A DNA stretch of 64,000 nt, taken from an uncultured Paracoccus sp. (GTDB taxonomy: Bacteria; Pseudomonadota; Alphaproteobacteria; Rhodobacterales; Rhodobacteraceae). Location of the stretch: the NCBI RefSeq assembly GCF_945915435.1, contig NZ_CAMEFG010000005.1, positions 1 through 64,000 of the forward strand, given 5' to 3'. The notes beneath the pieces were generated by a model. It did no database searches, was not told the origin of the DNA, and saw only the letters and a program-made list of their open reading frames with translations. Of this stretch, positions 8,559 to 18,585 are shown piece after piece. Each line of letters opens with the position of its first letter. The stretch's first letter is position 1. The translations under genes were made by a program, and so were the position numbers.

Positions 8559-9158
8559 TCAGGCGAAGAGCTTCGCCGCCGTATTGGCCACGCGGCGACC
8601 CAGGTAGCGGGCGCCGTCCAGTTCCTCGGCCGAGGGCTGGCGGCTGCCGTCGCCGCTTGCAATGGTGGTCGCGCCATAAGGGGCGCCGCCGACGATCTTG
8701 CTGTTGTCCATCTGCGCCTGGAAACCATAATCCAGCCCGACCACGGTCATGCCGAAATGCAGCAGGTTGGTGATGATGGAAAACAGCGTCGTTTCCTGCC
8801 CGCCATGTTGCGTCGCGGTCGAGGTGAAACCCGCCCCCACCTTGCCGTTCAGCGCCCCGCGCGCCCAAAGGCCGCCCGCCTGGTCCAGGAAATTCGCCAT
8901 CTGACCGCTGATCCGCCCGAAACGGGTGCCGGTGCCGACGACGATGGCATCGTAGTTTTCCAGATCCTCGATCCGCGCGACGGGGGCGGATTGGTCCAGC
9001 TTGAAATGCGAATTGCGCGCGACGTCTTCCGGGACCAGTTCGGGAACGCGCTTGATGTCCACGGTCGCGCCGGTTTCGCGCGCGCCTTCGGCCACGGCTT
9101 CGGCCATCTGTTCGATATGGCCATAGGACGAATAATAAAGAACCAGAACCTTGGTCAT
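8559..9158 (-). CDS. wrbA: NAD(P)H:quinone oxidoreductase, flavodoxin-like
   Basis: The 199-residue protein belongs to the WrbA (type IV NQO) family: N-terminal FMN-binding [16 protein letters not shown], then [24 protein letters not shown] split by the family pattern, and [13 protein letters not shown]. It reduces quinones by two electrons with FMN. I preferred the ATG at 9158 over 9164 because AAGGA lies 8 bases upstream of it on the minus strand. The gene stands alone between two hairpins. Confidence 0.93.
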   Translation of the reverse strand: MTKVLVLYYSSYGHIEQMAEAVAEGARETGATVDIKRVPELVPEDVARNSHFKLDQSAPVARIEDLENYDAIVVGTGTRFGRISGQMANFLDQAGGLWARGALNGKVGAGFTSTATQHGGQETTLFSIITNLLHFGMTVVGLDYGFQAQMDNSKIVGGAPYGATTIASGDGSRQPSAEELDGARYLGRRVANTAAKLFA

Positions 9159-9236
9159 CGCCATCTTCCTTCAGTTGAGAACATTTCCCGAAAGATGTAG
9201 CCACCCCGCCGCGCAGGAACAGAGCGGTTTGAGCAA

Positions 9237-9267
9237 CCACGGCGTTCGGGATTTCCGAACGCCGTGG
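9237..9267 (-). terminator. terminator hairpin after fghA
   Basis: A perfect 13-bp inverted repeat (CCACGGCGTTCGG and its complement) around a 5-nt loop lies 9 bases past the fghA stop. It should close the clpP-acetyltransferase-fghA transcript and insulate wrbA. There is no strong T-run. Confidence 0.65.
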
Positions 9268-9276
9268 CATAAGCCG

Positions 9277-10116
9277 TCAAGCCAGCCGTTCAGCGTGCCA
9301 CTGGATATGGTCGGCCATGAAGCTCTGGACGAAGAAATAGCTGTGGTCGTAACCCTTCTGCATGCGCAGGACGCCGGGCTGGCGGCGTTCGGCCATCGCA
9401 TGGGCCAGCGCCTCGGGTTTCAGCAGGTCCAGGAACTGGTCGCTTGCACCCTGGTCGATCAGCACCTCGCCCGGATAGCCGCGCTGGCGCATCAGCAGCG
9501 TCGAATCATGCGCGGCCCAAGCCGATTCGTCATCGCCCAGATAGGCCGCAAGCTGCTTGCGCCCCCAATCGGATTGCGAGGGGTGCGCGATGGGCGAAAA
9601 GGCGGACACCGAGCGGTAGGTTTCGGGCAGGGTCATCGCGATTGTCAGCGCCCCGTGGCCGCCCATCGAATGGCCGGTGATGCCCTGCGCGTCGCGGTCC
9701 AGCGCGAAATTGTTGAAAACCAGTTCGGGCAGTTCGTGGGTGACGTAATGCCACATGCGGAAATGCGGCTTCCACGGATCCCGCGTCGCATCGACGTAGA
9801 AACCGGCGCCCTGGCCCAGATCGTAAGCCTCGTCATCCGCGACGCCTTCGCCGCGCGGAGAGGTGTCGGGAAAGATCAGCGCGATGCCGTATTCCGCCGC
9901 CCATTCCTGCGCGCCCGCCTTGGTCATGGCGTTTTCATGCGTGCAGGTCAGGCCCGACAGATACCACAGGACCGGCACCTTGCCATGTTCGGCCTGCGGC
10001 GGCTGATAGATGGCAAAGGTCATTTCGGTGCCCGTCGCCTGCGACTGGTGCTTGTAAACACCCTGCACCCCGCCAAAGCTGCGGTTTTCGGAAACGGTTT
10101 CGTAAGCCAAGGTCAT
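9277..10116 (-). CDS. fghA: S-formylglutathione hydrolase
   Basis: The 279-residue esterase-D family protein starts at the ATG overlapping the previous gene's stop (MTLAYETVSENRSFGG). The nucleophile elbow is GHSMGGHGA, and the family segments PVLWYLSGLTCTHENAM, FPDTSPRGEGV and KGYDHSYFFVQSFM are present. It hydrolyses S-formylglutathione to formate and glutathione, the second step of formaldehyde oxidation after FrmA. frmA lies 1.2 kb upstream on the same strand but is separated from it by clpP and an acetyltransferase. Confidence 0.95.
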   Translation of the reverse strand: MTLAYETVSENRSFGGVQGVYKHQSQATGTEMTFAIYQPPQAEHGKVPVLWYLSGLTCTHENAMTKAGAQEWAAEYGIALIFPDTSPRGEGVADDEAYDLGQGAGFYVDATRDPWKPHFRMWHYVTHELPELVFNNFALDRDAQGITGHSMGGHGALTIAMTLPETYRSVSAFSPIAHPSQSDWGRKQLAAYLGDDESAWAAHDSTLLMRQRGYPGEVLIDQGASDQFLDLLKPEALAHAMAERRQPGVLRMQKGYDHSYFFVQSFMADHIQWHAERLA

Positions 10117-10634
10117 TCCTGCTTTCCTCTCGTCAGATCGTGAAACATGACCAGCCCGTCGACATAGCCATGACTGGGATGATGGAACGCGGCGGGCAGG
10201 CGCCCGACAATCCCGAAACCGGCTTTCTGCCACAAATGGACGGCATCGGCATTGGTCGAGACGACGAAATTGAACTGCATCGCCCGGAAACCCTGCGCCC
10301 GCGCCCAGTCCTTGGCATGTTCGACCAGCGCCCGCGCGATGCCGCGGCCACGCGCGGCGGGCGCGGTCGCGAAACTGGCATTGGCAACATGGCTGGCCGG
10401 GCCGGGACGGTTCATGCCGACATGGCTGGTGCCCAGGACCCTGCCCTCGACCTCGGCCACGAAGGCGGTGAAGGGCGCGGCGAACCAGTCCGCCAGCGCG
10501 TCGTCGCGGGTGATATCGCGCGGGATGCAATAGGTTTCGCCCGCGCGATAGACGGGTTCCAGGATCGACCAGATGGCATCATGATCCCCCGGACCCGCCG
10601 GGCGGATCGTCGCCGGCCCGCCCTGTCCGGTCAT
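10113..10634 (-). CDS. GNAT-family N-acetyltransferase
   Basis: This 173-residue protein has a GNAT fold: IRPAGPGDHDAIWSIL at the N-terminus and the acetyl-CoA pyrophosphate loop in APAARGRGIARALVEHA (R/Q-x-x-G-x-G/A). The late segment LWQKAGFGIVGRLP is typical of the phosphinothricin/ribosomal acetyltransferase branch. The substrate is unknown. It overlaps clpP upstream and fghA downstream by 4 bases each, so the three are probably co-translated. Confidence 0.85.
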   Translation of the reverse strand: MTGQGGPATIRPAGPGDHDAIWSILEPVYRAGETYCIPRDITRDDALADWFAAPFTAFVAEVEGRVLGTSHVGMNRPGPASHVANASFATAPAARGRGIARALVEHAKDWARAQGFRAMQFNFVVSTNADAVHLWQKAGFGIVGRLPAAFHHPSHGYVDGLVMFHDLTRGKQE

Positions 10635-11263
10635 TTCAGTTCATCTACCGAACGGATGACCTGGCCCAGAAGGCCGTAATCCAGCGCCTCGGCCGTGTTC
10701 AGCCAGAAATCGCGCTGCGTGTCCTTTTCGATCCGCTCGACGCTCTGGCCGGTGGCATCGGCAAAGATCTGGTTCAGGCGGTCCCGCATCTGGCGGACCT
10801 GTTCGGCCTGGATCATCATGTCCGAGGACGTGCCACCGATCCCGCCCGAGGGCTGATGAATCAGAAAGCGCGTATTGGGCAGGCAATAGCGGTTTTCCTT
10901 TTTCGCCGCGACGAAGATCAGCGCCCCGGCGCTGGCCACCCAGCCCGAGCCGATGGTGCGCACGGTCGGACGGATGAACTTGATCACGTCATGGATCATG
11001 TCCCCCGATTCGACATGCCCGCCGGGCGAGGAAATCAGCATGTTGATCGGCGCATCGCTGTCCTCGGCCAGGGCCAGAAGATGGGCGACGGTCCGCTGCG
11101 CCAGCTTGTCGTTGATGGCGCCCGCGACGATCACCGTGCGCGACTTGAAATAAAGCTTGCCGATCTTGTCCCCTTCGGGAAGGCCCAGCCCTTCATCCTT
11201 CTTCCCGTCCTGGCGGCGGTCATCGTCGTCGTCTTCGTCGTCCAGAATGAAATGCTTTGCCAT
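10631..11263 (-). CDS. clpP: ClpP-like serine protease subunit (variant)
   Basis: The 210-residue protein has the ClpP fold with a complete triad: Ser111 in VASAGA, His136 in LIHQP and Asp185 in DTQRD. The Ser-His and His-Asp spacings equal those of E. coli ClpP (25 and 49). It differs from the housekeeping enzyme by an acidic N-terminus (DDEDDDDD at 8-15), two extra residues before the nucleophile, and SAG in place of SMG. It is probably a second ClpP paralogue; the housekeeping clpP with clpX is not in the window. It heads a coupled unit with the acetyltransferase and fghA. Confidence 0.85.
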   Translation of the reverse strand: MAKHFILDDEDDDDDRRQDGKKDEGLGLPEGDKIGKLYFKSRTVIVAGAINDKLAQRTVAHLLALAEDSDAPINMLISSPGGHVESGDMIHDVIKFIRPTVRTIGSGWVASAGALIFVAAKKENRYCLPNTRFLIHQPSGGIGGTSSDMMIQAEQVRQMRDRLNQIFADATGQSVERIEKDTQRDFWLNTAEALDYGLLGQVIRSVDELK

Positions 11264-11282
11264 GCTCGGTCCTTTTCATGTT

Positions 11283-11314
11283 GACGGCGGGACCGGATGC
11301 CCGCCCCCGCCGTC
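11283..11314 (-). terminator. hairpin between frmA and clpP
   Basis: A 9-bp stem (GACGGCGGG with CCCGCCGTC) and a 14-nt loop lies downstream of the frmA stop and before the clpP start. The T-run (TTTT) is on the plus-strand side, so polarity is uncertain. A role ending frmA transcription is inferred from position. Confidence 0.45.
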
Positions 11315-11338
11315 TTTTAACTAAGCAGTGGTTGAGGA

Positions 11339-12466
<1,128 letters not shown>

Positions 12467-12530
12467 ATGGCTCTCCTTCGATCGGGTCGTTGGGCTGTAT
12501 CTGATCCGACCTTAACCTGAAGAGGGCCGG

Positions 12531-12577
12531 TTTGGACCCAGAATCTTAGGTCGGGGCATTTATGCAAGTGGTCCAAA
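12531..12577 (-). promoter_or_regulatory. inverted repeat in the frmA promoter region
   Basis: TTTGGACC (12531-12538) and GGTCCAAA (12570-12577) form an 8-bp inverted repeat with a 31-base spacer, 65-111 bases upstream of the frmA start. The second arm continues as GGTC, giving a local direct repeat. It may be an operator for a formaldehyde-responsive regulator, but no regulator gene is nearby and the site is unproven. Confidence 0.3.
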
Positions 12578-12594
12578 GGTCGTATCCGGCCCGC

Positions 12595-12948
12595 TCAGAC
12601 CTCGGGGCGGGTCAGCAGATAGGCGGCGACGCAGATGCAGGCCGCGGCCTGCGCGGCGATGAATAGCGGGGGCAGGCCCAGCAGCAAGGCCCAGCCGACG
12701 CCCATCGCCATCGCCAGCGTGGACCAGATCTTGGCAGGGCGCGAGACGATGCCGCCGCGCTGCCATGCCCGGATCGGCGGGCCGAATTTCGGATGGCGCA
12801 GGATGCGGTTGCGCAAGCGGGGCGAGGATCGCGAAAAGGCCCAGACCGACAGGATCAGGAAAGGCACGGTCGGCATCACCGGCAAAAGCGCCCCGATCAC
12901 CCCCAGAACCAGGGTCAGCCAGCCGAAGGACAGCCACATCATCCGCAT
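12595..12948 (-). CDS. YbaN/DUF454 inner-membrane protein
   Basis: The 117-residue protein matches the DUF454 family: an N-terminal membrane segment with LGVIGALLPVMPTVPFLILSV split by the conserved GxxLPxxPTxPF pattern, the middle FSRSSPRLRNRILRHPKFGP, and two C-terminal hydrophobic stretches. Function is unknown. It starts one base after the hemW stop and is probably the last gene of the rph-rdgB-hemW unit. Confidence 0.85.
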   Translation of the reverse strand: MRMMWLSFGWLTLVLGVIGALLPVMPTVPFLILSVWAFSRSSPRLRNRILRHPKFGPPIRAWQRGGIVSRPAKIWSTLAMAMGVGWALLLGLPPLFIAAQAAACICVAAYLLTRPEV

Positions 12949-12949
12949 C

Positions 12950-14149
12950 TCAGGCCGCCAATTCGCGCAGGATCGCGTTCAGGATGGGACGCCCCTGCCC
13001 GGTGGCGGCCAGCCGTCCGTCCACCTGCCGGACCAGCCCCATGCCCGCCATGTCCGCGATGGCGGCGGCGGGCAGATCGGCGCGGGCAAGGGCACGATGG
13101 CGGGCAAGGTCCATGCCTTCACCAAGGCGCATGGACATCAGCAGGTATTCCAGCGCGCGGTCGTCCGGCGACTGGCCTTCGCGCAGCGACTCGCCGCTGC
13201 CCCCTGCCCTGACGGCACCCAGCCATTCGGCGGGGTCTCGATACGCCTCGGTCGCCACGCGGCCGGATGGCAGGGTCATGCGGCCATGCGCGCCGGGACC
13301 GACGGCGGCCCAATCGCCCTGGCGCCAATAGATCAGGTTGTGCCGGCTTTCCGATCCGGGCCGCGCGTGGTTCGAGACCTCGTAGCATGGCATCCCGGCT
13401 GCCTCGCAGATATCCTGCGTTTCCAGATACATGTCGGCGGCAAGATCGTCCTCGGGCAGGCCCTTCAGCCCGCCCTTGGCATGGCGCGCGCCAAAGGCGG
13501 TGCCCGGCTCGACCGTAAGCTGGTAAAGCGACAGGTGATCGACGGCCATCGACAGGGCCTGGCGCAGCTCGTCCCGCCATGCGGCGCGGGTCTGGTGCTG
13601 GCGGGCATAGATCAGGTCGAAACTGACCCGGTCGAAACAGGCCCGCGCAATGTCGAAGGCGGCGCGGGCATCAGAGACCGAATGCATCCGGCCAAGGCGC
13701 TTCAGGTCGTCGTCGTCCAGCGCCTGCACCCCCATCGACAGCCGGTTGACCCCCCCATCGGCATAGGCGCGAAAGCGCGACATTTCGACGCTGGTGGGGT
13801 TGGCCTCCAGCGAAATCTCGATGTCGTTGGCTAGGGGCCATGCGGCGCGGGCGGCCTCGATCACCGCCGCCACGGTTTCGGGGGCCATCAGGCTGGGCGT
13901 GCCGCCACCGAAGAAGATCGAATTGAGGACCCGGCCCGGCAGTTCCGCCCCCAGCCGCGCGATCTCGGCGCGATAGGCCGCGGCCCATTCGCCCTGGTCC
14001 ACGGCGGCGGATACATGGCTGTTGAAATCGCAATAGGGGCATTTCGACGCGCAGAAGGGCCAGTGAACATACAGCCCGAATCCACCCGCGCGCCAGTCAT
14101 CGGCAAGGGGGTCGGCGCTGGCGGCAGGGGCTGGCATGTGCTGGTTCAT
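12950..14149 (-). CDS. hemW: radical SAM heme chaperone HemW
   Basis: The 399-residue protein has the radical SAM cluster motif CASKCPYCDF near residue 33 and GGGTPSLM. It also has the HNLIYW motif that separates HemW from true oxygen-independent coproporphyrinogen oxidase (HemN). HemW binds heme and is thought to insert it into respiratory proteins. The chosen ATG overlaps the stop of the upstream 64-residue frame by 4 bases. Order with rdgB and rph is usual for Rhodobacteraceae. Confidence 0.9.
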   Translation of the reverse strand: MNQHMPAPAASADPLADDWRAGGFGLYVHWPFCASKCPYCDFNSHVSAAVDQGEWAAAYRAEIARLGAELPGRVLNSIFFGGGTPSLMAPETVAAVIEAARAAWPLANDIEISLEANPTSVEMSRFRAYADGGVNRLSMGVQALDDDDLKRLGRMHSVSDARAAFDIARACFDRVSFDLIYARQHQTRAAWRDELRQALSMAVDHLSLYQLTVEPGTAFGARHAKGGLKGLPEDDLAADMYLETQDICEAAGMPCYEVSNHARPGSESRHNLIYWRQGDWAAVGPGAHGRMTLPSGRVATEAYRDPAEWLGAVRAGGSGESLREGQSPDDRALEYLLMSMRLGEGMDLARHRALARADLPAAAIADMAGMGLVRQVDGRLAATGQGRPILNAILRELAA

Positions 14150-14340
14150 TCCCGATATGCGGTTACTTTGACCTGAACCTTCATTTCGGGTCTGATCAGC
14201 CCCGCGACAACCACCCTTGCCGCAGGTAACGCATCCTTCATTTCACCGGCCAGCCCGGCGAAGATGACGGACGTCCCGGAATCCTGGGATGACTGGTTCG
14301 AAAAATTTCCATAATCTTTTGAAATCAAATGATTTTCCAT
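14146..14340 (-). CDS. hypothetical 64-residue protein coupled to hemW
   Basis: The frame encodes 64 residues and ends in a 4-base ATGA overlap with hemW. Its first third is AT-rich with codons unlike its neighbours (segments HLISKDYGNFSN). The last 30 residues (PAARVVVAGL, then VQVKVTAYRE) faintly resemble the C-terminal strands of RidA/YjgF proteins. I cannot show homology. It could be a small coding gene, a remnant, or a non-coding leader. No clear ribosome binding site was seen at its ATG. A gap of about 100 bases to rdgB follows on the other side, in which I see nothing. Confidence 0.35.
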   Translation of the reverse strand: MENHLISKDYGNFSNQSSQDSGTSVIFAGLAGEMKDALPAARVVVAGLIRPEMKVQVKVTAYRE

Positions 14341-14442
14341 GATTCTGCCTCAGAAATGGCCCTGAAGTTCATGGCGGCAGATCGTCCCTGGCCAGGTCAT
14401 TTCAAGCTGCAAGATCGCGGATCCGATGCGCCAGTCGAGACC

Positions 14443-15048
14443 CTATGCAAGGACCGCCTCCAGCTTGCGGAAGGCGTCGGCGCGGTGGCTGATGGCGTTC
14501 TTTTCGTCCGGCGTCATCTCGGCAAAGGTGCGGTCGTGACCCTCGGGGACGAAGATCGGGTCGTAGCCGTGGCCATGCTGCCCGCGCGGCGGCCAGACCA
14601 GACGGCCCGGCGCGATCCCTTCAAAGATTTCCTCGTGCCCGTCGGGCCACATCAGCAACAGGGTCGCACGGAACTGCGCGCGGCGGGGTTCGGGGGCACC
14701 GCGGGCGTCCAGCGCGGCCCATGTGCGGGTCATGGCCTGCATGAAGTCGCGGCCATCCGGCGTCTCGGCCCAATCGGCGGTATAGACGCCCGGCGCACCG
14801 TCCAGCCCGTCCACCGTGATGCCGCTGTCATCGGCCAGGACGACCAGCCCGGTCGCCTGCATCGCGGCGCGGGCCTTGATGCGGGCGTTTCCGATGAATG
14901 TATCCTCGGTCTCGAGCGGCTCGGGCAGGCCAAGCTCGCCCGCGCTGGTCACGTCGATGCCATGCGGGGCCATCATGGCGCGGATTTCGTCCAGCTTGCC
15001 GGCGTTATGGGTCGCGACCAGCAGCTTGCCCGCGGTCAGCCGCCTCAT
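14443..15048 (-). CDS. rdgB: RdgB/HAM1 non-canonical purine NTP pyrophosphatase
   Basis: The 201-residue protein starts with the family signature [18 protein letters not shown] and contains [21 protein letters not shown], then [13 protein letters not shown] and ISHRADAF. It hydrolyses dITP, XTP and related nucleotides to monophosphates, keeping them out of DNA. It overlaps rph by 4 bases, the standard pairing. Confidence 0.96.
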   Translation of the reverse strand: MRRLTAGKLLVATHNAGKLDEIRAMMAPHGIDVTSAGELGLPEPLETEDTFIGNARIKARAAMQATGLVVLADDSGITVDGLDGAPGVYTADWAETPDGRDFMQAMTRTWAALDARGAPEPRRAQFRATLLLMWPDGHEEIFEGIAPGRLVWPPRGQHGHGYDPIFVPEGHDRTFAEMTPDEKNAISHRADAFRKLEAVLA

Positions 15049-15758
15049 CCCAGTGCGGCCTTTTGCGCGGCGGCCAGTTCGGCCACCCCGGCCTCGGCCA
15101 GATCCAGCAATTCGTTCATCTGATCGCGCGAGAAGCTGGCGCCTTCCGCCGACATCTGCACCTCGATCATGCGGCCGCTGCCGGTCAGGATGAAATTGGC
15201 GTCGGTCCCGGCCTCGCTGTCCTCGGCATAGTCCAGGTCAAGCACCGCCTGACCGGCATAGATGCCGCAGGACACCGCGGCGACGTGATCCAGGATCGGA
15301 TCGCTGGTCACCAGCCCGGCCTTGAGCAGCTTGTTCACCGCCAGGCGCAGCGCCACCCAGCCCCCGGTGATCGAGGCGCAGCGCGTCCCGCCATCGGCCT
15401 GGATGACATCGCAATCGACGACGATCTGGCGTTCGCCAAGGGCACGCCGGTCCACGCCCGCCCGCAGCGCGCGACCGATCAAGCGCTGGATTTCCTGCGT
15501 CCGGCCCGTCTGCTTGCCCGCCGCGGCCTCGCGCCGGTTGCGGGTGTTGGTCGCGCGCGGCAGCATCCCGTATTCCGCCGTAACCCAGCCCTGCCCCGAA
15601 CCTTTCAGGAAAGGCGGGCATCTTTCCTCGATCGAGGCCGAGCAAAGCACCTCGGTCCCGCCGCAGCGGATCAGGCAAGAGCCTTCGGCATGGCGCAAGA
15701 CCCCGGTTTCGATTGAAATCGGGCGCATTTCGCTTAAGTTTCGTCCTGACGGGCGCAT
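15045..15758 (-). CDS. rph: ribonuclease PH
   Basis: The 237-residue start at 15758 ([19 protein letters not shown]) fits the family exactly; the longer in-frame start at 15842 adds unrelated residues. Conserved segments are [46 protein letters not shown] and [12 protein letters not shown], with the catalytic aspartates near [15 protein letters not shown]. It trims tRNA 3' ends by phosphorolysis. It is divergent from hrcA. Confidence 0.96.
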   Translation of the reverse strand: MRPSGRNLSEMRPISIETGVLRHAEGSCLIRCGGTEVLCSASIEERCPPFLKGSGQGWVTAEYGMLPRATNTRNRREAAAGKQTGRTQEIQRLIGRALRAGVDRRALGERQIVVDCDVIQADGGTRCASITGGWVALRLAVNKLLKAGLVTSDPILDHVAAVSCGIYAGQAVLDLDYAEDSEAGTDANFILTGSGRMIEVQMSAEGASFSRDQMNELLDLAEAGVAELAAAQKAALG

Positions 15759-15853
15759 TTGTCGTTCCTTCTGGCATTCCGTTGCCAGATACAGGCCCGG
15801 CGGCCCGCTTCGCAACCCGTGAACGATGAATATGACACCCATTCGACGACCAG

Positions 15854-16906
15854 ATGCCCGATAATCACCTGCTAACCGAACTGAACGACCGCTCGCGCGA
15901 GGTGTTTCGCCGCGTCGTCGAATCCTATCTGGACACGGGCGAGCCTGTCGGCTCGCGCACGCTGACCCGCGACATGAGCGAGAAGGTCAGCGCCGCCACC
16001 ATCCGCAACGTCATGCAGGACCTGGAATATCTGGGCCTGCTGGGCAGCCCGCATATCTCGGCGGGACGGCTGCCGACCCAGTTGGGGCTGCGGCTGTTCG
16101 TGGACGCGCTGATGGAGGCCGGGCCGGTCGATGCCGACGACCGCTCGCGTATCGAGCAGACGGTGGGCGACACCACCGACACCGGGCAGATGCTGGACCG
16201 CGTGGGCGGCGCGCTGTCGATGCTGACGCATGGGGCCTCGCTGGTGCTGATGCCCAAGCAGGAAGCGCCGGTCCGCCATATCGAATTCGTCAGCCTCGCC
16301 CCCGACCGCGCGCTGGTGATCCTGGTCTTTGCCGATGGCCGGGTGGAAAACCGCGTCTTCACGCCCCCTCTTGGCCAGACCCCCAGTTCGATGCGCGAGG
16401 CGGCGAACTTCCTCAACGCCATCGCAGAGGGGCGCACCCTGACCGACCTGCGCCGCACCATCGCCGAGGAAATCGCCGCGCGGCGCGCCCAGCTTGACGG
16501 GCTGGCCGCCGACCTGATCGGCACGGGGCTGGCGCTTTGGGACGGCGACGGCCCGGATTCGCGGCTGATCGTGCGGGGCCGGTCCAATCTGCTGGACCAC
16601 GAACTGGCCGATATCGAGCGCGTGCGCGAGCTGTTCGACGACCTGGAACGCAAGCGCGACATCGTGCGCTTCCTGGAACTGGCCGAGGAAGGCGAAGGCG
16701 TGCGGATCTTTATCGGCTCGGAAAACAAGCTGTTTTCACTTTCGGGTTCCTCTCTGGTGGTTTCACCCTATATGGACTCTGACCGAAAGATTGTTGGGGC
16801 GGTGGGCGTGATCGGACCGACGCGGCTGAACTATGGCCGGATCGTGCCGATCGTCGATTACACCGCCCAGCTTGTCGGGCGCATTTTGTCGGGCAAAAAA
16901 GGATGA
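15854..16906 (+). CDS. hrcA: heat-inducible transcription repressor HrcA
   Basis: The 350-residue protein has an N-terminal winged helix ([47 protein letters not shown]) and a C-terminal GAF-like domain ending [13 protein letters not shown]. HrcA represses groESL and related genes by binding CIRCE operators. I saw no CIRCE element in this window, so its targets are elsewhere. It precedes grpE by 4 bases, a typical heat-shock pairing. Confidence 0.96.
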   Translation: MPDNHLLTELNDRSREVFRRVVESYLDTGEPVGSRTLTRDMSEKVSAATIRNVMQDLEYLGLLGSPHISAGRLPTQLGLRLFVDALMEAGPVDADDRSRIEQTVGDTTDTGQMLDRVGGALSMLTHGASLVLMPKQEAPVRHIEFVSLAPDRALVILVFADGRVENRVFTPPLGQTPSSMREAANFLNAIAEGRTLTDLRRTIAEEIAARRAQLDGLAADLIGTGLALWDGDGPDSRLIVRGRSNLLDHELADIERVRELFDDLERKRDIVRFLELAEEGEGVRIFIGSENKLFSLSGSSLVVSPYMDSDRKIVGAVGVIGPTRLNYGRIVPIVDYTAQLVGRILSGKKG

Positions 16907-16910
16907 GACG

Positions 16911-17471
16911 ATGACGCAAGAAAAAAACGAATTCACGGACGAGCAGATTTCCGGGATCGAAGACCCTGCCGACGGAACCCGGACGGATGAGGAAACCCTC
17001 GGCCCGGATGTCGAGGCGATCATCGCCGAACGCGACGATTATCGCGACCGCTTCATGCGCGCGCTGGCCGATGCCGAAAACGCCCGCAAGCGCGCCGAAA
17101 AGGAACGCCGCGATGCCGAGCAATACGGCGGCTCGCGCCTGGCCCGCGACCTTCTGTCGGTCCATGACAACCTGACCCGCGCGCTGGCCGCGGTGACGGA
17201 CGAAAGCCGTGCCGCATCCGCCGCGCTGATCGAAGGGGTCGAGCTGACGCTGCGCGATCTGGAAAACATCTTCTCGCGCCACGGAATCAAGGTCATCACC
17301 CCCGAAATCGGCGAGAAGTTCGACCCCCTTCTGCACGAGGCGATGTTCGAGGCCCCCATCCCCGAAACCCCCGCCGGCAATGTCATCCAGGTAATGAACC
17401 ACGGTTTCATGTTGCATGAGCGCCTGCTGCGGCCTGCACAGGTCGGCGTCAGTTCGGCCCCCGTGGCGTGA
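16911..17471 (+). CDS. grpE: nucleotide exchange factor GrpE
   Basis: Translation most likely begins at the ATG at 16911 (MTQEKNEFTDEQ, 186 residues), right after the hrcA stop. An acidic N-terminus leads into the long helix RDRFMRALADAENARKRAEK and the C-terminal beta domain with NVIQVMNHGFMLHERLLRPAQVGV. GrpE releases ADP from DnaK. dnaK and dnaJ do not follow, so the chaperone operon is split in this genome. Confidence 0.95.
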   Translation: MTQEKNEFTDEQISGIEDPADGTRTDEETLGPDVEAIIAERDDYRDRFMRALADAENARKRAEKERRDAEQYGGSRLARDLLSVHDNLTRALAAVTDESRAASAALIEGVELTLRDLENIFSRHGIKVITPEIGEKFDPLLHEAMFEAPIPETPAGNVIQVMNHGFMLHERLLRPAQVGVSSAPVA

Positions 17472-17477
17472 ACCCGC

Positions 17478-17503
17478 GACCGGCCCGCGTCCCTGGGCCG
17501 GTC
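17478..17503 (+). terminator. terminator hairpin after grpE
   Basis: A perfect 9-bp stem (GACCGGCCC with GGGCCGGTC) around an 8-nt loop begins 6 bases past the grpE stop and is followed by TTG. The remaining gap to parB (17504-17699) becomes AT-rich near its end but shows no recognisable gene or motif. Confidence 0.65.
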
Positions 17504-17699
17504 TTGCCCCACCGGTCCGCCGCGATTTGGTTCGGCGGCGACGGGCCGGGAATCACGCTTCCATGAGTATCGGTCGCAGGCGCATATCGCCCAGATTGGA
17601 CGCAAATCCACCTATTTTCTGAAATTACGTCCGAAGGTTGGATTCTGTCGACGGTCCGTCTGTCATCAGCATCCGATATTTATATTTTATTTCAACCGC

Positions 17700-18575
17700 T
17701 TAATTGGCCAGCAACTGGCAAAGCCGATCCAGTTGATCCAGGTCGCGATATGTGATGACCAACTGTCCGCCCTCGGTTCCGCGATGATTGATGCTGACCT
17801 GCATCTTCAACTGGGCCGACAGGTCCCCTTCCAGAACCCGCGTATCCGCGTCTTTTTCAGGCGCCTTGGATCGTGACGAGCGGGGTTGCGCAGGTTCGGA
17901 CTGTTTGCGTACAAGGTCCTCGACCTCGCGGACGGAGAGGCCCTTTTCGATGATCTTTCGCGCAAGTTCAACGGCATTGGGGGCGGTGATCAATGCCCGC
18001 GCATGGCCTGCCGTCAGTTTGCCTTCCTTCAACCAGATCTGCACCTGTTCGGGCAGGTTCAGCAGACGAAGAAGGTTGGCGATATGGCTGCGGCTCTTGT
18101 TCAGGGCTTCCGCAAGCTTTTCCTGCGTATGGCCAAAGCGATCCATCAACTGGCGATACGAGGCGGCCTCTTCGATCGCATTCAGGTCGGCGCGCTGGAT
18201 GTTTTCGACGATCGCGACTTCCAGAACCTCGGTATCGGTCAACTCCCGGACGATCACGGGAACTTCATGAAGTTGCGCGATCTGCGCGGCACGCCAGCGC
18301 CGTTCCCCTGCGACAATCTGATAAAGACCATCATCGGAAGGATGGGGCCGCACGATCAGAGGCTGCAACATGCCGCGATTGCGCAGGGATTCCGCCAACT
18401 CCTGCAAGGCTTCGGGCGCGAAACTGCGGCGCGGCTGGTCGGGGTTCGGGGTCAACTGCTCGACCGGAAGCACCTGGCGAGGGCTGGGGCGATCGTTGGG
18501 AACAAGATCGACATCCGCCATCAGGACGGACAAACCGCGACCCAAGCCTCGTTTCTCGTTCTTCATCTCTGCCAT
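17700..18575 (-). CDS. parB: chromosome partitioning protein ParB
   Basis: The 291-residue protein contains the CTPase/ParB core (LTPNPDQPRRSF, LIVRPH, IVAGERRWRAAQIA) and the parS-binding helix-turn-helix (AEALNKSRSHIANLLRLLNLPE, then LTAGHARALI). A C-terminal dimerisation segment ends the protein. ParB loads at parS, two copies of which lie 1.3-3.2 kb away in the same operon. It follows parA by 10 bases. Confidence 0.97.
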   Translation of the reverse strand: MAEMKNEKRGLGRGLSVLMADVDLVPNDRPSPRQVLPVEQLTPNPDQPRRSFAPEALQELAESLRNRGMLQPLIVRPHPSDDGLYQIVAGERRWRAAQIAQLHEVPVIVRELTDTEVLEVAIVENIQRADLNAIEEAASYRQLMDRFGHTQEKLAEALNKSRSHIANLLRLLNLPEQVQIWLKEGKLTAGHARALITAPNAVELARKIIEKGLSVREVEDLVRKQSEPAQPRSSRSKAPEKDADTRVLEGDLSAQLKMQVSINHRGTEGGQLVITYRDLDQLDRLCQLLAN

Positions 18576-18585
18576 CCTGTCAAAA

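Noticed and set aside
8453..8728. Longer mobA start
   Set aside because: It would overlap wrbA and its terminator, and the added residues are low complexity. The GTG at 8452 gives the family length.
10136..10150. GTGAAAC half-site resembling parS near the fghA start
   Set aside because: Only one half of the palindrome is present; it is not a ParB site.
15759..15853. CIRCE operator for HrcA between rph and hrcA
   Set aside because: No TTAGCACTC-N9-GAGTGCTAA or close variant was found here or elsewhere in the window.
17504..17699. Possible small RNA or gene between grpE and parB
   Set aside because: No convincing frame, promoter or hairpin beyond the grpE terminator; only a rise in AT content near parB.
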